Below, piece after piece: positions 45,201 to 58,700 of a stretch of DNA of 64,000 nucleotides. A program made the position numbers and the translations under genes. The first letter of the stretch is position 1. The number at the start of each line of letters is the position of its first letter. Source of the DNA: Colius striatus (taxonomy: Eukaryota; Chordata; Aves; Coliiformes; Coliidae). Below the pieces are notes generated by a model. That model worked only from the letters and a program-made list of their open reading frames with translations. It made no database searches and was not told where the DNA came from. Where the stretch lies: NCBI RefSeq assembly GCF_028858725.1, contig NC_084768.1, forward strand, positions 6,002,164 to 6,066,163, given 5' to 3'.

Positions 45201-48200
45201 AGCAAATTGAGGGAAATTTTCTTTTAGCCATTCAATAAAGAATAGGTGCAGATTGCTTGCCAAACAATTTTACCCCTCAGAGATTCCAAACAAACTGCAG
45301 AAAGAACAAAGCCAGTATTTCTAGTGTTTAACTTCTAGAGAACCATCTTGAGTTTTGGCGTGATGAAAAGGAAAATGCGTCACAAGTCAAGTTGTCACTT
45401 TGTAATACCATCAGTAGTACTCATTTCCACGTCATTAATTTTAACTGACACTGCTTCAGTCTTTCTCTCACTACAAATTTCTTTAATTAAAAAGAATTGA
45501 AGCTCTTTTTACTTATATTCTCTTCAGCTGTTTGCTTCCAGTCTTGCTGAGAACAGGTTCCTGTCCTCCTTCAGGAAATGGGTAGGAAGAGACTCTCAAA
45601 GACCTTCGTGTAGTGGTTGCCAGAGAGTTCAGGGAGATATCCTTGAAAGGAAGCTTGTTTTCTTGGATTCAAGCCAGAAAAATGCCACTTTTGCCCAACA
45701 CTTGGAGGCAAGCAGTAGTATGGGAAGAGAGTATGGCTGCACCAAGGACCTGGTTGTTGGCACTGTTTTAAAATGAATATCTTCCTTTTTCTTCTTCCTC
45801 CTTTTCAAGTATAAATCAGGATATGAAAACATGTTCATGTAGTCTCAAAACTGTTGCTACCTATAGTTTTCCTTCTTTCCACTTGAGCTCCTTCCTCAGA
45901 AGCAATTTGTTCTGAGACTGAAGTAGTGTGCAATTCAAGACTGCAGAAACAATCATGGTGTAAAATACAGTCACTCTTTGGGAAGGAGGAAAGTGATTTG
46001 TTGCTCAGACTTTTTTTCTTTACAGAGACCCTTTTCTTGCTGAAGGTAACTCTGATGAAGAAGCAGAAAAAATATAACCAGGCTGAAAGCAGGTTATATG
46101 GCAGCTAGCAGCAGATAAGGATAGCAATCAGCTTTATTCACCATGGCTCTGCATTTTGTGTTGTGTGATCAATAGGGAAAAAGAAGTGGTCTGGTTCTGT
46201 GACCCGACTTATTCCTCGTTAGTGTAAAAAGCCTTTTTTGTTACAAGTGAGGCATCTCAGGTATTCTGTCTTATGAATATATTCTTTGAAGACCAGGAAA
46301 ACACAATGGAAGACTCCTCAGACCCAAGGGGTGGGCATAACAGACAACTAATGTTGCTACCTTTTCCTAGCAAATATCTCTTCAAACTGTTTGCTGTGCA
46401 TTTAAATTTGAAAAAATTGCACAATTCCCAATCTGGTGTCTCTATTTACTTGCTCAGGACTTTTCTGTCTGAGTCATGTCTGCTGATGATTTCCCCAGTA
46501 TGTCAAGACCATGGTTGACGCCATCTAAATACACAAGTCTATGTCTGGTTTAGATATCTGTGACACTCACATGGAACCCATAAATATGATGAGACTTACA
46601 GCAAACAATGTCCTGGAGACACTGCTGGAAACCAATGATGCATCTGGATGGATCCCTTCACTGGATTCATTATGTAAAGATAGACACAGAAGGGGAAAAA
46701 AACACAAAGGCTCTTTATAGCCCTTGCAATGAAGCAGTGAGGCAGGCTTCTACTTGCCCCCATGCAACATAATGGCTACAAAGCCACAGACAAGATGCAG
46801 GGTTTGATTTTATTTTTGCCCTTGGACTTCATTCTTTACAAGTCAGCAATGAGATAAGTTTCTCTAGAAAGATGTTCCTGATTGCCCTTGGGTTCTACTG
46901 AAGCCAGGACTGACACACCTCTAGTGTTTTCAAGTCTGGCCAATGCCACAGATACCAACATGCCCACTAAGTGCAGCATTGTGTTTTTGGGTGGACCTTG
47001 TTTGAAGCACTTCCTTCTTGCTGCAGTGATTTTCCAACTTGGGATTATAGCTCTAAGGAGAAAAAAATGCATAGGGATGTGCATTTGAATGTGACCTCTG
47101 AATATGTGTCCTTAGCCATTGTGTAAGTCCTTAATTTACACAATTTCAGCTGGTACGAGAACTTGGATAAAGAACAGCTATGCCTAGAATAGCCTTAGTG
47201 CAGGCTTGCTGAAGCTGTGTGTGCTAGAGATGAAGGTAGTTCTATCGTCTGGAAGTACATTAAGATCAAAAGAAAAGTTGGTAACCCCAGGGAGATATTT
47301 CTTATACCTTGATATGTCCACATACAAATTTGATTTTATGATATTTTGTCAACAAAAAGTATGGTTGGTTGTCTCAAATACACCGATTAAAAAGACAAGA
47401 TTGTATAACACTGATTTACTAACAATTGGAAATAACCTTTCAGTTCAAAGGCTTCTTCTGTCAATATGAATATTTTATACAGTGGTATTATGTAATAGAC
47501 ATTTTGTCACCTTTGCAGTCCTGCACAGGGCAACACAGTGTTAAGCTGATGTCATTTGGATTGTTGAGTATACGTTTGTCCACTAAACCAATGCAAATGT
47601 CAGGGAATGATTTTCTTAAAGGGCCGTCTTGCATATTTGAACATAGTACTTTGTGTACAGGTAATCGAAAGGGAGACTGGGAATTATTTTGTTCTGACAG
47701 TTTTGCATTAAAGCTTGAAGTGTGAAAGATAATGCACTAACTTGCTTTGTTTGTTTTTAAGCACCACTATGGTTACAAACCCTTTCCACGTGCTTTAGCA
47801 ATTGCCTTCATCAAAGATGCACAGAGGAACCATTCTTCACACTTAAACTGGTGTTTAAAAATACAGAGTAGTCTGCGTACAGGGTTCCTCTCAATGGCTG
47901 CCATCCAGAAACTTTCATGTACTTGCCTTTCTGTCTCATTAAATTAAGAAATAAAGCCTAAACTACCTAGCTTCAAAGAGGAACTGACAAAAGGGAAATG
48001 AAACTTTTAATGCACTGGAGTTGTTTTTCTTTAAAGTAACGATTGCTGTTTTATAACTCATACTAAATTTCTTCACTGTTTTACCCCTTGTCACTGTCAG
48101 CAAACAGAAAGGGAAGACTGGCTTCATAGTTTTGCTCCTTTACTTATATCTGTGACAACGAATCTGTGGACTCTAGAAACCAGGAAGTGGAGGAATGCCA

Positions 48201-48444
48201 ATACACACTGAAGTTGTCAGTTTGATCAGTGCTAGTGCCTCAATGGAAAGTGTCTACGAGGAGGATAGTGGGAGAAGAGTGGTTCTTGGAAAAGAGAGTG
48301 CATTGAGAGTGATACAAAATCGTACTACTAGTAAATCAGGACAAAGAAACATGCAGTAGTTTGGAGAACACTATTTCCAGTGGTTAAAATTTGTGGTTAT
48401 GCTTTGTTTATTTTTAATCTGTTTTAATTTGTAATTTGATTTAG

Positions 48445-48561
48445 GATGTACCTGGACTGAAAGCTGAATTTAAGAATGCCCTTATTACCATCAATCTAAC
48501 CAAAACAGATTTTTCAGGAAAACTACTGGGGCCAGAGTTACAGGAGAACAAAAATAGTAAA
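48445..48561 (+). other. Exon-like segment with open frame (117 bases)
   Basis: A T-rich tract ends in TTTAG at 48440-48444, and a donor-like AAA/GTATGT sits at 48561/48562. Between them, 39 codons are open in phase 0, beginning DVPGLKAEF and ending QENKNSK; the frame stops seven codons past the donor. I do not recognise the peptide. It could be an alternative 5' exon of the LRRC8D transcript, an exon of an unrelated transcript, or chance. Confidence 0.2.
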
Positions 48562-50069
48562 GTATGTACTAAAGCCAGAAAATAAAAACATGAGACATGC
48601 AGAAATACAAAAGAAAATAGTAGCAGTCTGTCAAAGGAAAGGAGATTACAGCATTGTTGAGGTGTGAGTAAATAGGAAAGAAAATCTTAAAACATGGACA
48701 TAAACTTGCTGTAATGAGTACCTTGTAGTGCCTATAAACTTACAGGCTGAGTTGGTACCAGCCTGGTTCTGAATGAATGGTTTTGCACCTGCCTAACTAG
48801 TGTGGTAAACTCCTGGCGTGTCACTGTGTGCAGGGGCCCGGAGCAGCCTGCTCACAGCCGGTACGCAGCTGGTCAGTGCATCAAGCGTGGTGCTCCTCCT
48901 CTGCTCCTCACCCATGGAGGCAGGATGGCAGCCCTCAGTCCTCTCACCACTGCTGATTTCTGTTGCCTCATCCATGTTAAAGCTTCTTTGGTGTCTGATT
49001 ATTTATCTGCTTGCTGTGTGTGCTTGTAAGATCCTAGATCTGCCTTGCTATCTGTCAGAATGTGATACCAGAGCTGCCAGTGGCAGCCTCCCATCTGTTG
49101 CCTGTGGACCAAACAGTGTGTTACCTATAATGTGGGGAAATTTTGCCTGCTCATCCAGCAAAACTTGATTTGTTAATCTCTTGGTTATATTCCTGCCTTC
49201 TGTGACAGAAGAGAGAAAGCAGGGAGAAGTCTGCAGACAGCCTCTGGCTCATAGAGAGCAGAGGAGGAGGTGGCCACCAAGAGAAGGAAGGAAAGAATTA
49301 CAGGGAGCTCCCAAAATAAAGCGTGTATTGGGTGGCATGTGAAAAGCTGCAGCAAGGCCCTAGTGTGGACAATGAACTCTACAGGGAGCAGCAGTGGGGT
49401 TCTGTAGGCTCCCATGGAGAAGGAGCAATGCCTAAGGTGCTTTCAACAGGGAGTGTTGGTTTCAAGACCAGCTGGAGCAAATTTGAGCTCACAGTACTGT
49501 TGAAAAGGGCAAGTCCTGCCTTCATGGCACCCCCCTCTGCCTTGGTTAGGCAGGACACTTTTGCCTGGCACATGCCAGGGGAGAGGATGGGAGTGTGTCC
49601 ATGGGCAACCGCTCTCTTAAGCAGCAGAGTGGCAACAAATCAGCTTAAGCTAATTGTGAAACCTCTCAGAGAGCAACAAAATCTGGTTTCTGGTATTTAT
49701 CTGGTTAGGTTACATGCTGCTTTTGTCAATACTTCTTCAGTAGGTTTCTGTGCTAGTTTGGGTTTTTTCTCCACTCTTGATGGCATGACATTTTTCCTGT
49801 GTGGTGGTTTGTTGTTTTTCTTATGCAGCAAGTTTTTATTATGCAAGGGAGGAAGATGCCATTTTAACCCAAGTGATTGTCAACTGTCTGCTGTTGGCTG
49901 GGTACTTGGAGATACATATAGAACTGGGAATTATTCAGTTGGGCTGTAATTAAACCTTGAATGGCTGGAACTGCTTCACTTTGTTAACTGAGGCTTTTTT
50001 TTTTTTCCCTTGAAATCTCCTCTTCTTCCCTAAAATACTGTGATTTCACTCCTTTATGGAATGATCTCT

Positions 50070-50084
50070 CCCCCCCCCCCCCCC
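50070..50084. repeat. Run of 15 cytosines
   Basis: A homopolymer C tract following a TCTC stretch. Length may be uncertain in assemblies. Confidence 0.95.
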
Positions 50085-52621
50085 GCTCTTATTAATGAGT
50101 GTTTCCCTGTTAAATGCAACTCCTGTTAAGTGCAACAGAAATAATATTTTCTGCAGTGGAAAAGATATTTGATCAAGAGACTGTACAAATGAAGGTAGCC
50201 ACATGTAGAGTACAGTACACAGGACTTGTACACATTTGGAGGTTGCACATGTTATACCTGAAGTGCCAAGTGGTGTGATTCAGATAAAGTTGGCCCTGGT
50301 CAGTGCCAGCACCCTGGTGTAAATGGGATAAGTCTTTCCCTGTGCTGGATGAGCCTGAAAGAAAATAAGGATTAAAGAGAACGAGTGCCAGAGGGGACTA
50401 GGTTATAAGAGAAATGGTACATGTTCTCCTTATTTAATTTTCATACCCACTGTCCCACATACTGACTCTATAACAGTGGGTGTGTGTTCTTGTATCAGAG
50501 CAGATGTTTCTGTAAGATGTTGCTTTGTTTTAATAAATTGAGGTGTCACTTCAAAAATGGGAGAGGGAGCTAAGAGAAGAAGCATAAAGAGAGAATTCTT
50601 CAAACAGGATTTGGAACAAAATCCAAGAGATTTTCTGTAGCAAGAACTGCAGGGAAGATTCCTTCACTAGTCTTGACTCTGCCCAAGCATTTACTTATGC
50701 TCTGATATGATGTAGATGACAATTTCTGCTGTAGTATCTTTTGTGAAAAACAAAACCAACCCAAAATCAAAATCTTAGGAGGATGTGTTTTCTTTTATTT
50801 CCCTCCACCTCTGCTCTAGGTATATTCCAACTGGTATGCTCATTCTGCCCTGGGAAGGAGAGGGTGGTGACAGGGATTCAGGTTCTGATGGAGCTCTCAT
50901 TGACAAGCTATCCTGTTCTTCCATGCCTTTCCGAGTGTGGTGGTGCTGTGTAGTCTCTCCTGACACCTTTCCTTAAAGGCTCATGGATTTTCAAAAAAAT
51001 GCATCCCTCCTGCTTTGGAAGTGGGAACTGCCTTTGCCATCTTTTCAAAAACTTGCTTTTTGGGTGGGTGCCAAGGAGGGGTTAGAGGGCATGGCAAGCC
51101 CTACTTAGGCCTTGCTTATATGGGTCTCTGACCTTGTGAGAAAGGGTTATGGAAACAGTCAAGGTAAATGACCCTGTGGCTATGAGAATGTTTTCTGTCA
51201 GAGCTCAAGTACAATCCAAAGGTCTACTCTGAAATTTGCTTGCAATAGACCTTGGTAAAGTATCTGGTCAGAGGTTTGGGGTTTCTTTTGCCTGTGTATT
51301 TAAACAACAGTCTCTGAGTGAGAGCTCTGCTTCCGGTGCTCTATGCTGCAAAAAGGAACTTGGTTCTCCTGAGACCACTTGACCACCCTGACCCCTTTGA
51401 AGGGGAAAAACAAAGCCCATATAATTTCTGTACATCTTTAAGATGCATATTTTACTTGTGTATTTGACAGTGTCTTCCCCATCTCCTTATCTTCGGTCTC
51501 TACTGCAAAGAAGAAACCTGGAACAGCAGGTTCCTGCTAACCTTTTAAATGCTCTCAGTGAAAAGCACGACACAAGGCTTGTTCCTGTGGGCCTCTGAGT
51601 GCCAGTGGGCACCAACCCTGCAAAGGCCTCAGAAAATACATTAAGAAGGAAGTGTGTGTGGAGGGGTGGTTGGTTTGTGGCTTTTTTTTTTTCCTGTGGT
51701 GGTTTGGAAGCAGCTCAGGTGGGTGAGTGCAGCATGCAACAGTCAGCAGTGCCAAGAAGGGCTTGGGCATGCGACAGCTCTGTTCAGGGTGCAGCTAGGG
51801 CAGGAGATGCAGTGATGGCTAGCCTGATGCAGACAGTTGTGCCCGTTGCTAGGGCACTCATTCTGCTCACGAGGCAGCATCAGTCATCTGCAGCTTTCTC
51901 GGTGTTTGTTGATTGGAGGCAATTACTGTAAAATACTTGATTTATAACGAGGCATACTTAATAAGCAGCAAACGAAAATAAATACTTATGAATTACCTGC
52001 TGGAGGCTGGCTGTTCATTTTGCTGAGTTGTTCCTTTCCACTTGCAATCTCTGCTCTGCCCTGGAGCCTCTGAGTCACTGGAGGTGAAGGCAGCATGCTG
52101 GAGTCTTGGCTTTTGGAAATATTGTGCAAGAGGAGGGGGGAGAATCCTCTTTCTTCTCCATTTTGTTTGTCCTGGGGATAGATGTGTTTTCCAGAGTGTT
52201 TTCAGGCAATGCATTGACTCAAGGTGGTCTACTTGCGTGACATACTGCTGTGCATGTAGTATGTGTAGGCAGCAGTGCAAGTGTGATCAAAGCGGTTGTA
52301 TGGCCTGGGAAGGGATGGTGTAGAAATAACAATGCTCTTGGTTAATTCTGGATGAGCCAGTAGGTTTAAGAAAACATATGGAAAAAGGCAAATTGCTAGT
52401 TTGCAGGGTCTCCACTCTTTAAGAACAGGACAATTCATGTAGAGTGTTTCTCAAATTGTTAAAATAAGGATATGCTCAGCCTTTCCCAGAGAGCAGGTGT
52501 TGCTGGCAAAAGCATGACTAATGTTCTGCTTCTGTGGCCCAGAGTGGTGTTTCTCTGACATCCTGCTACCGTCACCACTTTATTCAGACACTTTGATTCA
52601 CAGCAGTTTGTTTTTATACAG

Positions 52622-52761
52622 GAAGAGTCTGTGGTGCTTGTCAAAATGAGAAAGTGACTGTCAGCGCCTGGTTTGGTATTCCCATCACCGGAGCCTCCTG
52701 GAGCCAGTGCTCAGCCCAGCTGAAGCCGGAGGAAGGAGGAGGAGAAGCACAGCCTGATCAG
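52622..52761 (+). other. LRRC8D: Candidate internal 5' UTR exon of LRRC8D
   Basis: A T-rich acceptor (TTTGTTTTTATACAG, ending 52621) and a donor, CAG followed by GTACTG at 52761/52762, enclose 140 bases that are GC-richer than the flanks, keep several CpGs and are full of GAAG/GGAG purine motifs typical of splicing enhancers. It contains ATG at 52646 opening a four-codon frame that ends in TGA at 52655-52657. The location 11 kb after the proposed exon 1 and on the same strand fits a second non-coding exon. No transcript evidence is available here. Confidence 0.4.
52646..52657 (+). promoter_or_regulatory. Minimal upstream ORF (Met-Arg-Lys-stop) in candidate UTR exon
   Basis: ATG AGA AAG TGA, with A at -3 (CAAAATGA context), a fair initiation site. 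If the surrounding exon is used, ribosomes could start here and terminate after three residues, which commonly lowers translation of the main frame. Confidence 0.3.
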
Positions 52762-55700
52762 GTACTGAGCCAGGAATGGGAAAAGTTCTCTGAGGCTGAG
52801 TGGAGGTTACAAGAGTTCTGTTCCTTAAAAAGTCTTGCTAACGTGTGGTATGATGTGATACGGTGGCCCAGTAACAAAAACCACTTCATGTGTGGGTCTG
52901 GCATGGGTGAATGTCATATGCTTGAGTTCTGTAACAAATCCAACAAACAAATGAAACTTTCCAGTTTCTGGGGTATTTCTGCAGTACATCCCAATATGTG
53001 TTTGCCAATACCTGTATCCAGGCTCTATGTGAGTTGGAAAGAATAGACTAGGAATACTCTTTAACAAATGTGTGGACATGGAAAAGCAATTTGATGTTTT
53101 GAGGAAAGAGTTTTTCCTCAGCTTTATTCTTCGTCCTAATAGGAAGATATAAGTGCCAGCTTTCGAGGAGCACAATGTTCTGCAACAACGATAGAGCACA
53201 GAAACATAGCAGACCGAGTTTTAACATAAAACCAACTGTCAGCTTGCTAGCTGTGTTTTTGTTTGCTGAGATTCCTGTAACGATTCCTGGAAACAGGTAT
53301 TCTTGCATTCCTATCTTTCAAATTGTCATACTTAAGAAGACCTTAGTTAGGTTCATCTTGTATGAAAGATAATCAGAGAAGCTCAAGGGTTTAGTTTATT
53401 GTTTGTTTTCCTGTATAACTGTACTTTTATGTGGAACTTCTGCTCCAAGGACTGTGTTCTGAAAAGACTTTGCATATCTTTTTGCACCTTTGGAGATTCT
53501 TTAAGGACTTCTACTTAGGTGTGCAGGTACAATGCTTGGTATGGCAGTGGCCTGCAATTCACTTCTATAGGGACACATTCTTTGAAGAGAGGCACAGTGT
53601 TTTTCAGCTTGAGTGATGCTTTCTCTCTAGAAATACCAGCATCTGTCCCTGAGATTGTGTGAATTTTAGTCACATTTGGATGCTTTGATGTGGTTTTTCT
53701 TTAACATTTATTGACCCAGGTGGAAACAGTGAGGATTTGTTTAGATGATTTGTTAAAAGAATTATTCCTAATGTTCTAGGGGTATTTTCCATCTCTGATT
53801 GTATCTTTGCTCGTGTGGTTAAAAAAGAGAAGTCCTTTTCAAGCATGCATTGGGAATCCTTCACTTTTTTTTTTATCTTGAGAAATAAGAATCAGCATTT
53901 ATGTGGTTCAACAACCAACTTCCTGCTTCCCAAAGGAAGAGATAGCGTCTCATTCCCCTGCAAGCATCCCTTCTGTGAAGAGTCTTTGTAGGCAAGTTAG
54001 GGAAGCCGGCAGCTACTGATAAAATAGCTGCATAGCAGGATGAAGAGGGATTATTGAAGCATTACTAGGAAATTCATGGCTCTGTGCAAGACCTTACGTA
54101 CTCCATAGACAACCTGACCTAAATTCTGCAGCCAGGCTTTAGTGGTTTCTGTATTGATGTGATGTGGCAGACTGGATAATGTGCAGCAAATCTGGGTTTA
54201 AAAAAAGGGAGGGTGGGGGCAGGATGGGAGAGAGAAAATATTTATATTTGAGTGGAAACACAGACAGGGCAGTCTTTACAACTGTACTGAATCTATCCTA
54301 AACTCTTCTGTTATTTTCTAACCCCCACTTTTCTTAATATTGAGTCAGGATGAGTCAGCATTATAAGGATGCTCATTAGGATGGAGAAATACATGGATGG
54401 TTTTACTCGTAAGAGACTTTTACAGATGGTTTGGAGTTGAGATGGGTTTTAGCAAAGATATGGTGATATGTATCTTATCAGCAGTGAAACAGTTAACCCA
54501 ACTGACACTTAGTCATCTCTTGGTGTCTAATAGGATTAGTATCTACTTGATATAAGCCAAATGGCTTGCATTTATGTTTTCAGGAAGTCTGTTTCTCAAG
54601 GTTATAGACTGCAGACAAAACATGAAACAAGAAAACAAAATGCCACTTTTATCAAAGTGAAGTTGGTCAGTCTGACCTGTGTGCAGAATTTTACTGCTGT
54701 TACTTGTAGTAGGATTGTGACTTTGCAGTTTAGTTTCTGCTGGCACAAGCCCGGTGTGATGGCAGTTGCTGCTTCCTCCCTTTTGCTGTAGTCGTAAGCC
54801 AGACTGATGCAATGCTCTCCTTTGCCTTCACCCCTCCTGTGTGCATGCTTTGTGTCTCACCACTTCCTCCTGAGGTGCCCCTATGGCTAGGAGAGGAATT
54901 TAGTGCTGCTGAAACCAGGTCCTATGAAAGGAACAGTTTTGTATCCACTAAAAGGACTTCTAAAGTAAGGTTTTTGCTGGCATACTTGGGGAAGCAAGAA
55001 AAAAAAATCTTGGCTGATAGAGCTGAATTGGCAAAAAGTTAGTGTGGCTAGGGGCTTTCCTGTGCAACTGTTCTGGTCTGGTTACTGTGATAGAATGTGT
55101 GTGTGTGTGTATATATATATAGAGAGAGAGCATATTTGTATTTGGAAACCTCTTTCGTGGGAGCATAAACTTAAAGCTCTTTTGATTTTTTTTGTAGAGG
55201 AATTTCTGCAGCTGCAGAATCCTGAAGCACCAGGGGAAATAGTGATATCTTCAAACATAGCTGGTTTATTTTAGATCACGTTTCACTGACGTGCTTTTGA
55301 TTTGTTTTAAGAACAGCTTGTCTGTATGAGCTACTTGTTTACTATATGCACACAATAATGCCGACTGTCTTCTGGAAGTAGGAATGAAAGGACTCAAGAA
55401 AGGGTGGTTTTGCCCGATTATTCTCTTTCATTTCTTGTGTCTTACTGGCATTTACTGACATTTTGGCATGTAGCTCCTCTGTGTGTTGTAAGAACACTGT
55501 TTGTAGGCAAATCTGATGGATTTACTTGCTGTCGACTCACTCCATGAATTAATGACAGAAATGTATTGGTACCAAACTTAATGTTATGAGGTAACCTGAC
55601 AACTTGCTCTGGTCTATTCACTGAGTGAATTCCAGCTGTATCTTGTGCTGATGGTCCTTTGTATTTCATATGTTTGAGCTGTGTAATCTCGTGGCAGAGG

Positions 55701-58700
55701 CAAAGATTGGGAGTAGCTCACTTATAGAAATGAGTTTTTGGCAGCAGATAGCAAAGGGCAGACAAAAGATGGATGTCCTGAAGAGCTGTGTGTTTGGAAG
55801 CCTCTAGGGGAGGGTGTGCTGGTTCCAGGTGCATTGCAAATGGCAGACTTTCCTGGCTGTTCACTTGCAGATCCACTTCTAACTTAATGCTCAGGGATGC
55901 TCCTGCTGTGTTGTAAGGCTGCCTGCAGGTCTCAAAGTGAGGGATATCGAGGTTCTACCAGCTGCAGCTGGCATGGTATTGGGAGCGAGGGCTGCGGGAG
56001 GAGGGCAGGGCCAGTCTCAGCTGGTTCCAGCCAGCTTCTGGCCAACACAGAGCCCTGCTATGTGCTGAGGAGAGCCTGAGGGCAGCGACCTCACTGCCTC
56101 CCTGCCAGGTACAGCGAGGGGATGGGAAATCGTTTCACCCCGTGTGTGTGCTTCTCAATACCAGAAACAGTAATTAGAAGTTTATTAATTGACAAATAAA
56201 TTTCCCAAACTCGTAAACTATTTGTTGCTTGCAACAATGTTGTTATTGCCAAGCCTGTCTCTGCAGCGGGAGGTTTTTTCCTCAGGTGTAGATAGAGATG
56301 TCATTTTTACTACATCTTGGCGATGAAACTGACGCTGTTCCACTGTTACAGTTTTCATGTCACTTTCTCTTTTCTTGTCCTCTCAGCAGAATTTTCAGTG
56401 TTAACATTAGATGCAGAAACTGGAAAACAGCCCTACTGCAGTGTCTTTTCCACTGGTTTTGCTCCCAGATTTCTTTGCCTGGGAGGCAGACTTGTCCATT
56501 GCTGATAGCAAAAGCTGGTCCCCACAGCCACACATCTGTGAGCTGAGCTCACGTCCTCCTGAAGCCTGAACTCAGCCTGGCTGCTGAGTGGTGCTGACTG
56601 AACAAGGATGAGGAAGGAGATGTTTGTCAGCAAACCTGATAGAGCAGAGAAAAATCTGAGAAGGGTCAAAAAGCAGCAGTGCTCCCTTTAAACCTTCAGC
56701 AGAGTCACATTGTGTTGCATGTTTTCATGTGTATAGACCTGTGTCCTACTGGATATGTATCAAATTGAGTAGATTGCAGTAATCTCAGCTATGTGTTTTG
56801 ACACAGGATGGTATTGTTTTGCAATATTTACCTGCTCTTAGTTCTTGACTGGAGTCTTAGGAGGTGCGTTTTGGATAGATGGGGAGAGATTTTTAACACG
56901 TGGTCGCTCCCTCAAGCTTTGTCCATTGTCTTTGTCTTCAGTGGATGATGCTTTCTTGATTAAGGGAGCACGATCATAGTGTGCTTGTTCTCCTAATTAG
57001 AGGCTGTGAACACTGGAGCACCAAATCTGCATAGTGAGGTTCAGCATCAAAAGGTAAGGTATAAGCTATGCTCATCATTGTCTGGACCCGACTTAGTTTC
57101 ATAGGGAGGCGAAACGCTTCTAACAGTTGAGCAACTACAGAAGGTATTGGGCTGGGATGGGGAAAAGTTGGCCTTTCCAAGATCTCGTTTTCCTTTTGTG
57201 AATAGGCCTAACATGTTGCCTAGTAATTTGAACCTCTTGATGGTGAAAAGGACATATCATAAGAAGTTGGTGATATTGTTGCCTAATGTCTGAGACAGTA
57301 GAAATGAGGAGAGAGAGATATTTGCAAGGGAAAAAAAATGAACAAACAGTTCTTCATTCCCCAATTATTTTAGGGCTGGTGTGGTTTAGCTGTGATATTG
57401 TATTATTCTGTCCACAGCTTTTTATGGGCCTCTTTTAGGAAAAAAACAAAACAAAAAAAACTAGAGAAATGCATTATCTATTTCAAATGCCAGAGTTTGC
57501 TTGCAATTATATTCCACTGCCTCTGGTGATCGGATGTATAAAATCCTACCCTCTGTTGCTAAGCAATAAACTCTCAAACTTTCCACTTATCTGCCTTTGC
57601 GTTCCATGAAGTAGCTCTTGCTCAGTATATTATTGAAAGCTGTGGAAAAGTTTTCTGTGTATAATTAGAATTGATTTGATCAATAAGGCATCAGTGTTTT
57701 TCCCATTCCCTTAACTCTGGTGTTCTGCAGGAGCTGAGCATTTTTCTGCTCATAAACTGAACCTGCTACCTTTGGAAGTAAAATGCTTTTCCAGACAGAC
57801 TGCAAAACAATTTTTATGGGTAGTTCAAGTGACTTTGTAAGGAACGTAATGATTTTTAGCTCTAGTGATGTTTGAAATGTTAGGAGGGGGAAAAAAAGCC
57901 ATGAAAAGAACTTCTGTCAAAAAAAGAAAACCCCAGACAGGCTCCTCCCCTGCTGCCAGGTGGTGTTTTGAAGTCCTGTTGTAGTTAAGGAGAACACTGG
58001 TCAGGTTTTTTTTCTTCCTATCTTTTCTATAGAAGAAGCATGGTGGTTTGAGGCTTCAGAGGGAAAGTTCAACCACCACCACGGCAAACAACAATTAACC
58101 CTTGTTGCTTTCACCAGAGCTACAGGTTGGGGTCCAGCTGTAGTTTGCAGCTGGATCTGGCAGTTTTTGGCAGGTCATGCTCAGTGGTGACTTGATGCCT
58201 CCCGTTACACTGGCCTGCAATGTTGGTAGTGCTGCTGCAGGTTGGGTGCAGCAGACATTCCTGTGGTGTGAGTGAGATATGGGGAGGGCTGTGGAAATAG
58301 ATATGTTGCATGGGATTTTCTTTAGGTGTTAGAAGAAATGGGTTGTGATAGAGCTAAACATTCCCAGATCAAGTTAAGCACCTTTGGGTTGATGAGTAAT
58401 GTCTGTTTTTCCCCAAGTCTGTGTGTTCCTTGCTCCTTGGGCAGCAGCTGATCAGTGGTAACTTGCAGTCAATATCTCCAGCAATGCCAGTATTTCCTTT
58501 TCAGATGAGGAAATGAGATGGGGAGCTGCAAGGAAGATCTGAAGGATGTGGATGAGTGTTTGGGAAGGCAGAGGTGGGTGGTAGTGGAGCAGGGAGGTAT
58601 TGGAAGGGACAGCAAGGTGGAATAAAAAGGGTGGGTAATGCTATGGGAATGTATTAGTCCATTCCTCCTCTGGATTGTGCTGTCCTGGTATGTGTATTTA

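Larger units (their letters stand above)
41409..52621 (+). other. LRRC8D: Probable LRRC8D first intron
   Basis: Mostly AT-rich non-coding DNA. It contains a 16-bp perfect palindrome at 42227-42242, an exon-like 117-base segment at 48445-48561, a 208-codon open frame at 49323-49949 with no recognised homology, and a run of 15 C at 50070-50084. No transposon ends were recognised. Confidence 0.5.

Noticed and set aside
52654..53046. 130-codon plus-strand frame starting in the 52.6 kb candidate exon
   Set aside because: It begins with GTG, not ATG, and runs through the proposed splice donor into intron sequence, with no known domain.
55871..56108. Exon-like segment between TTGCAG and CAG/GTACAG
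   Set aside because: Splice-like ends and higher GC are present, but the segment holds several ATGs and stops in all frames and has fewer splicing-enhancer motifs than the 52.6 kb candidate. Such pairs of sites occur often by chance in long introns.
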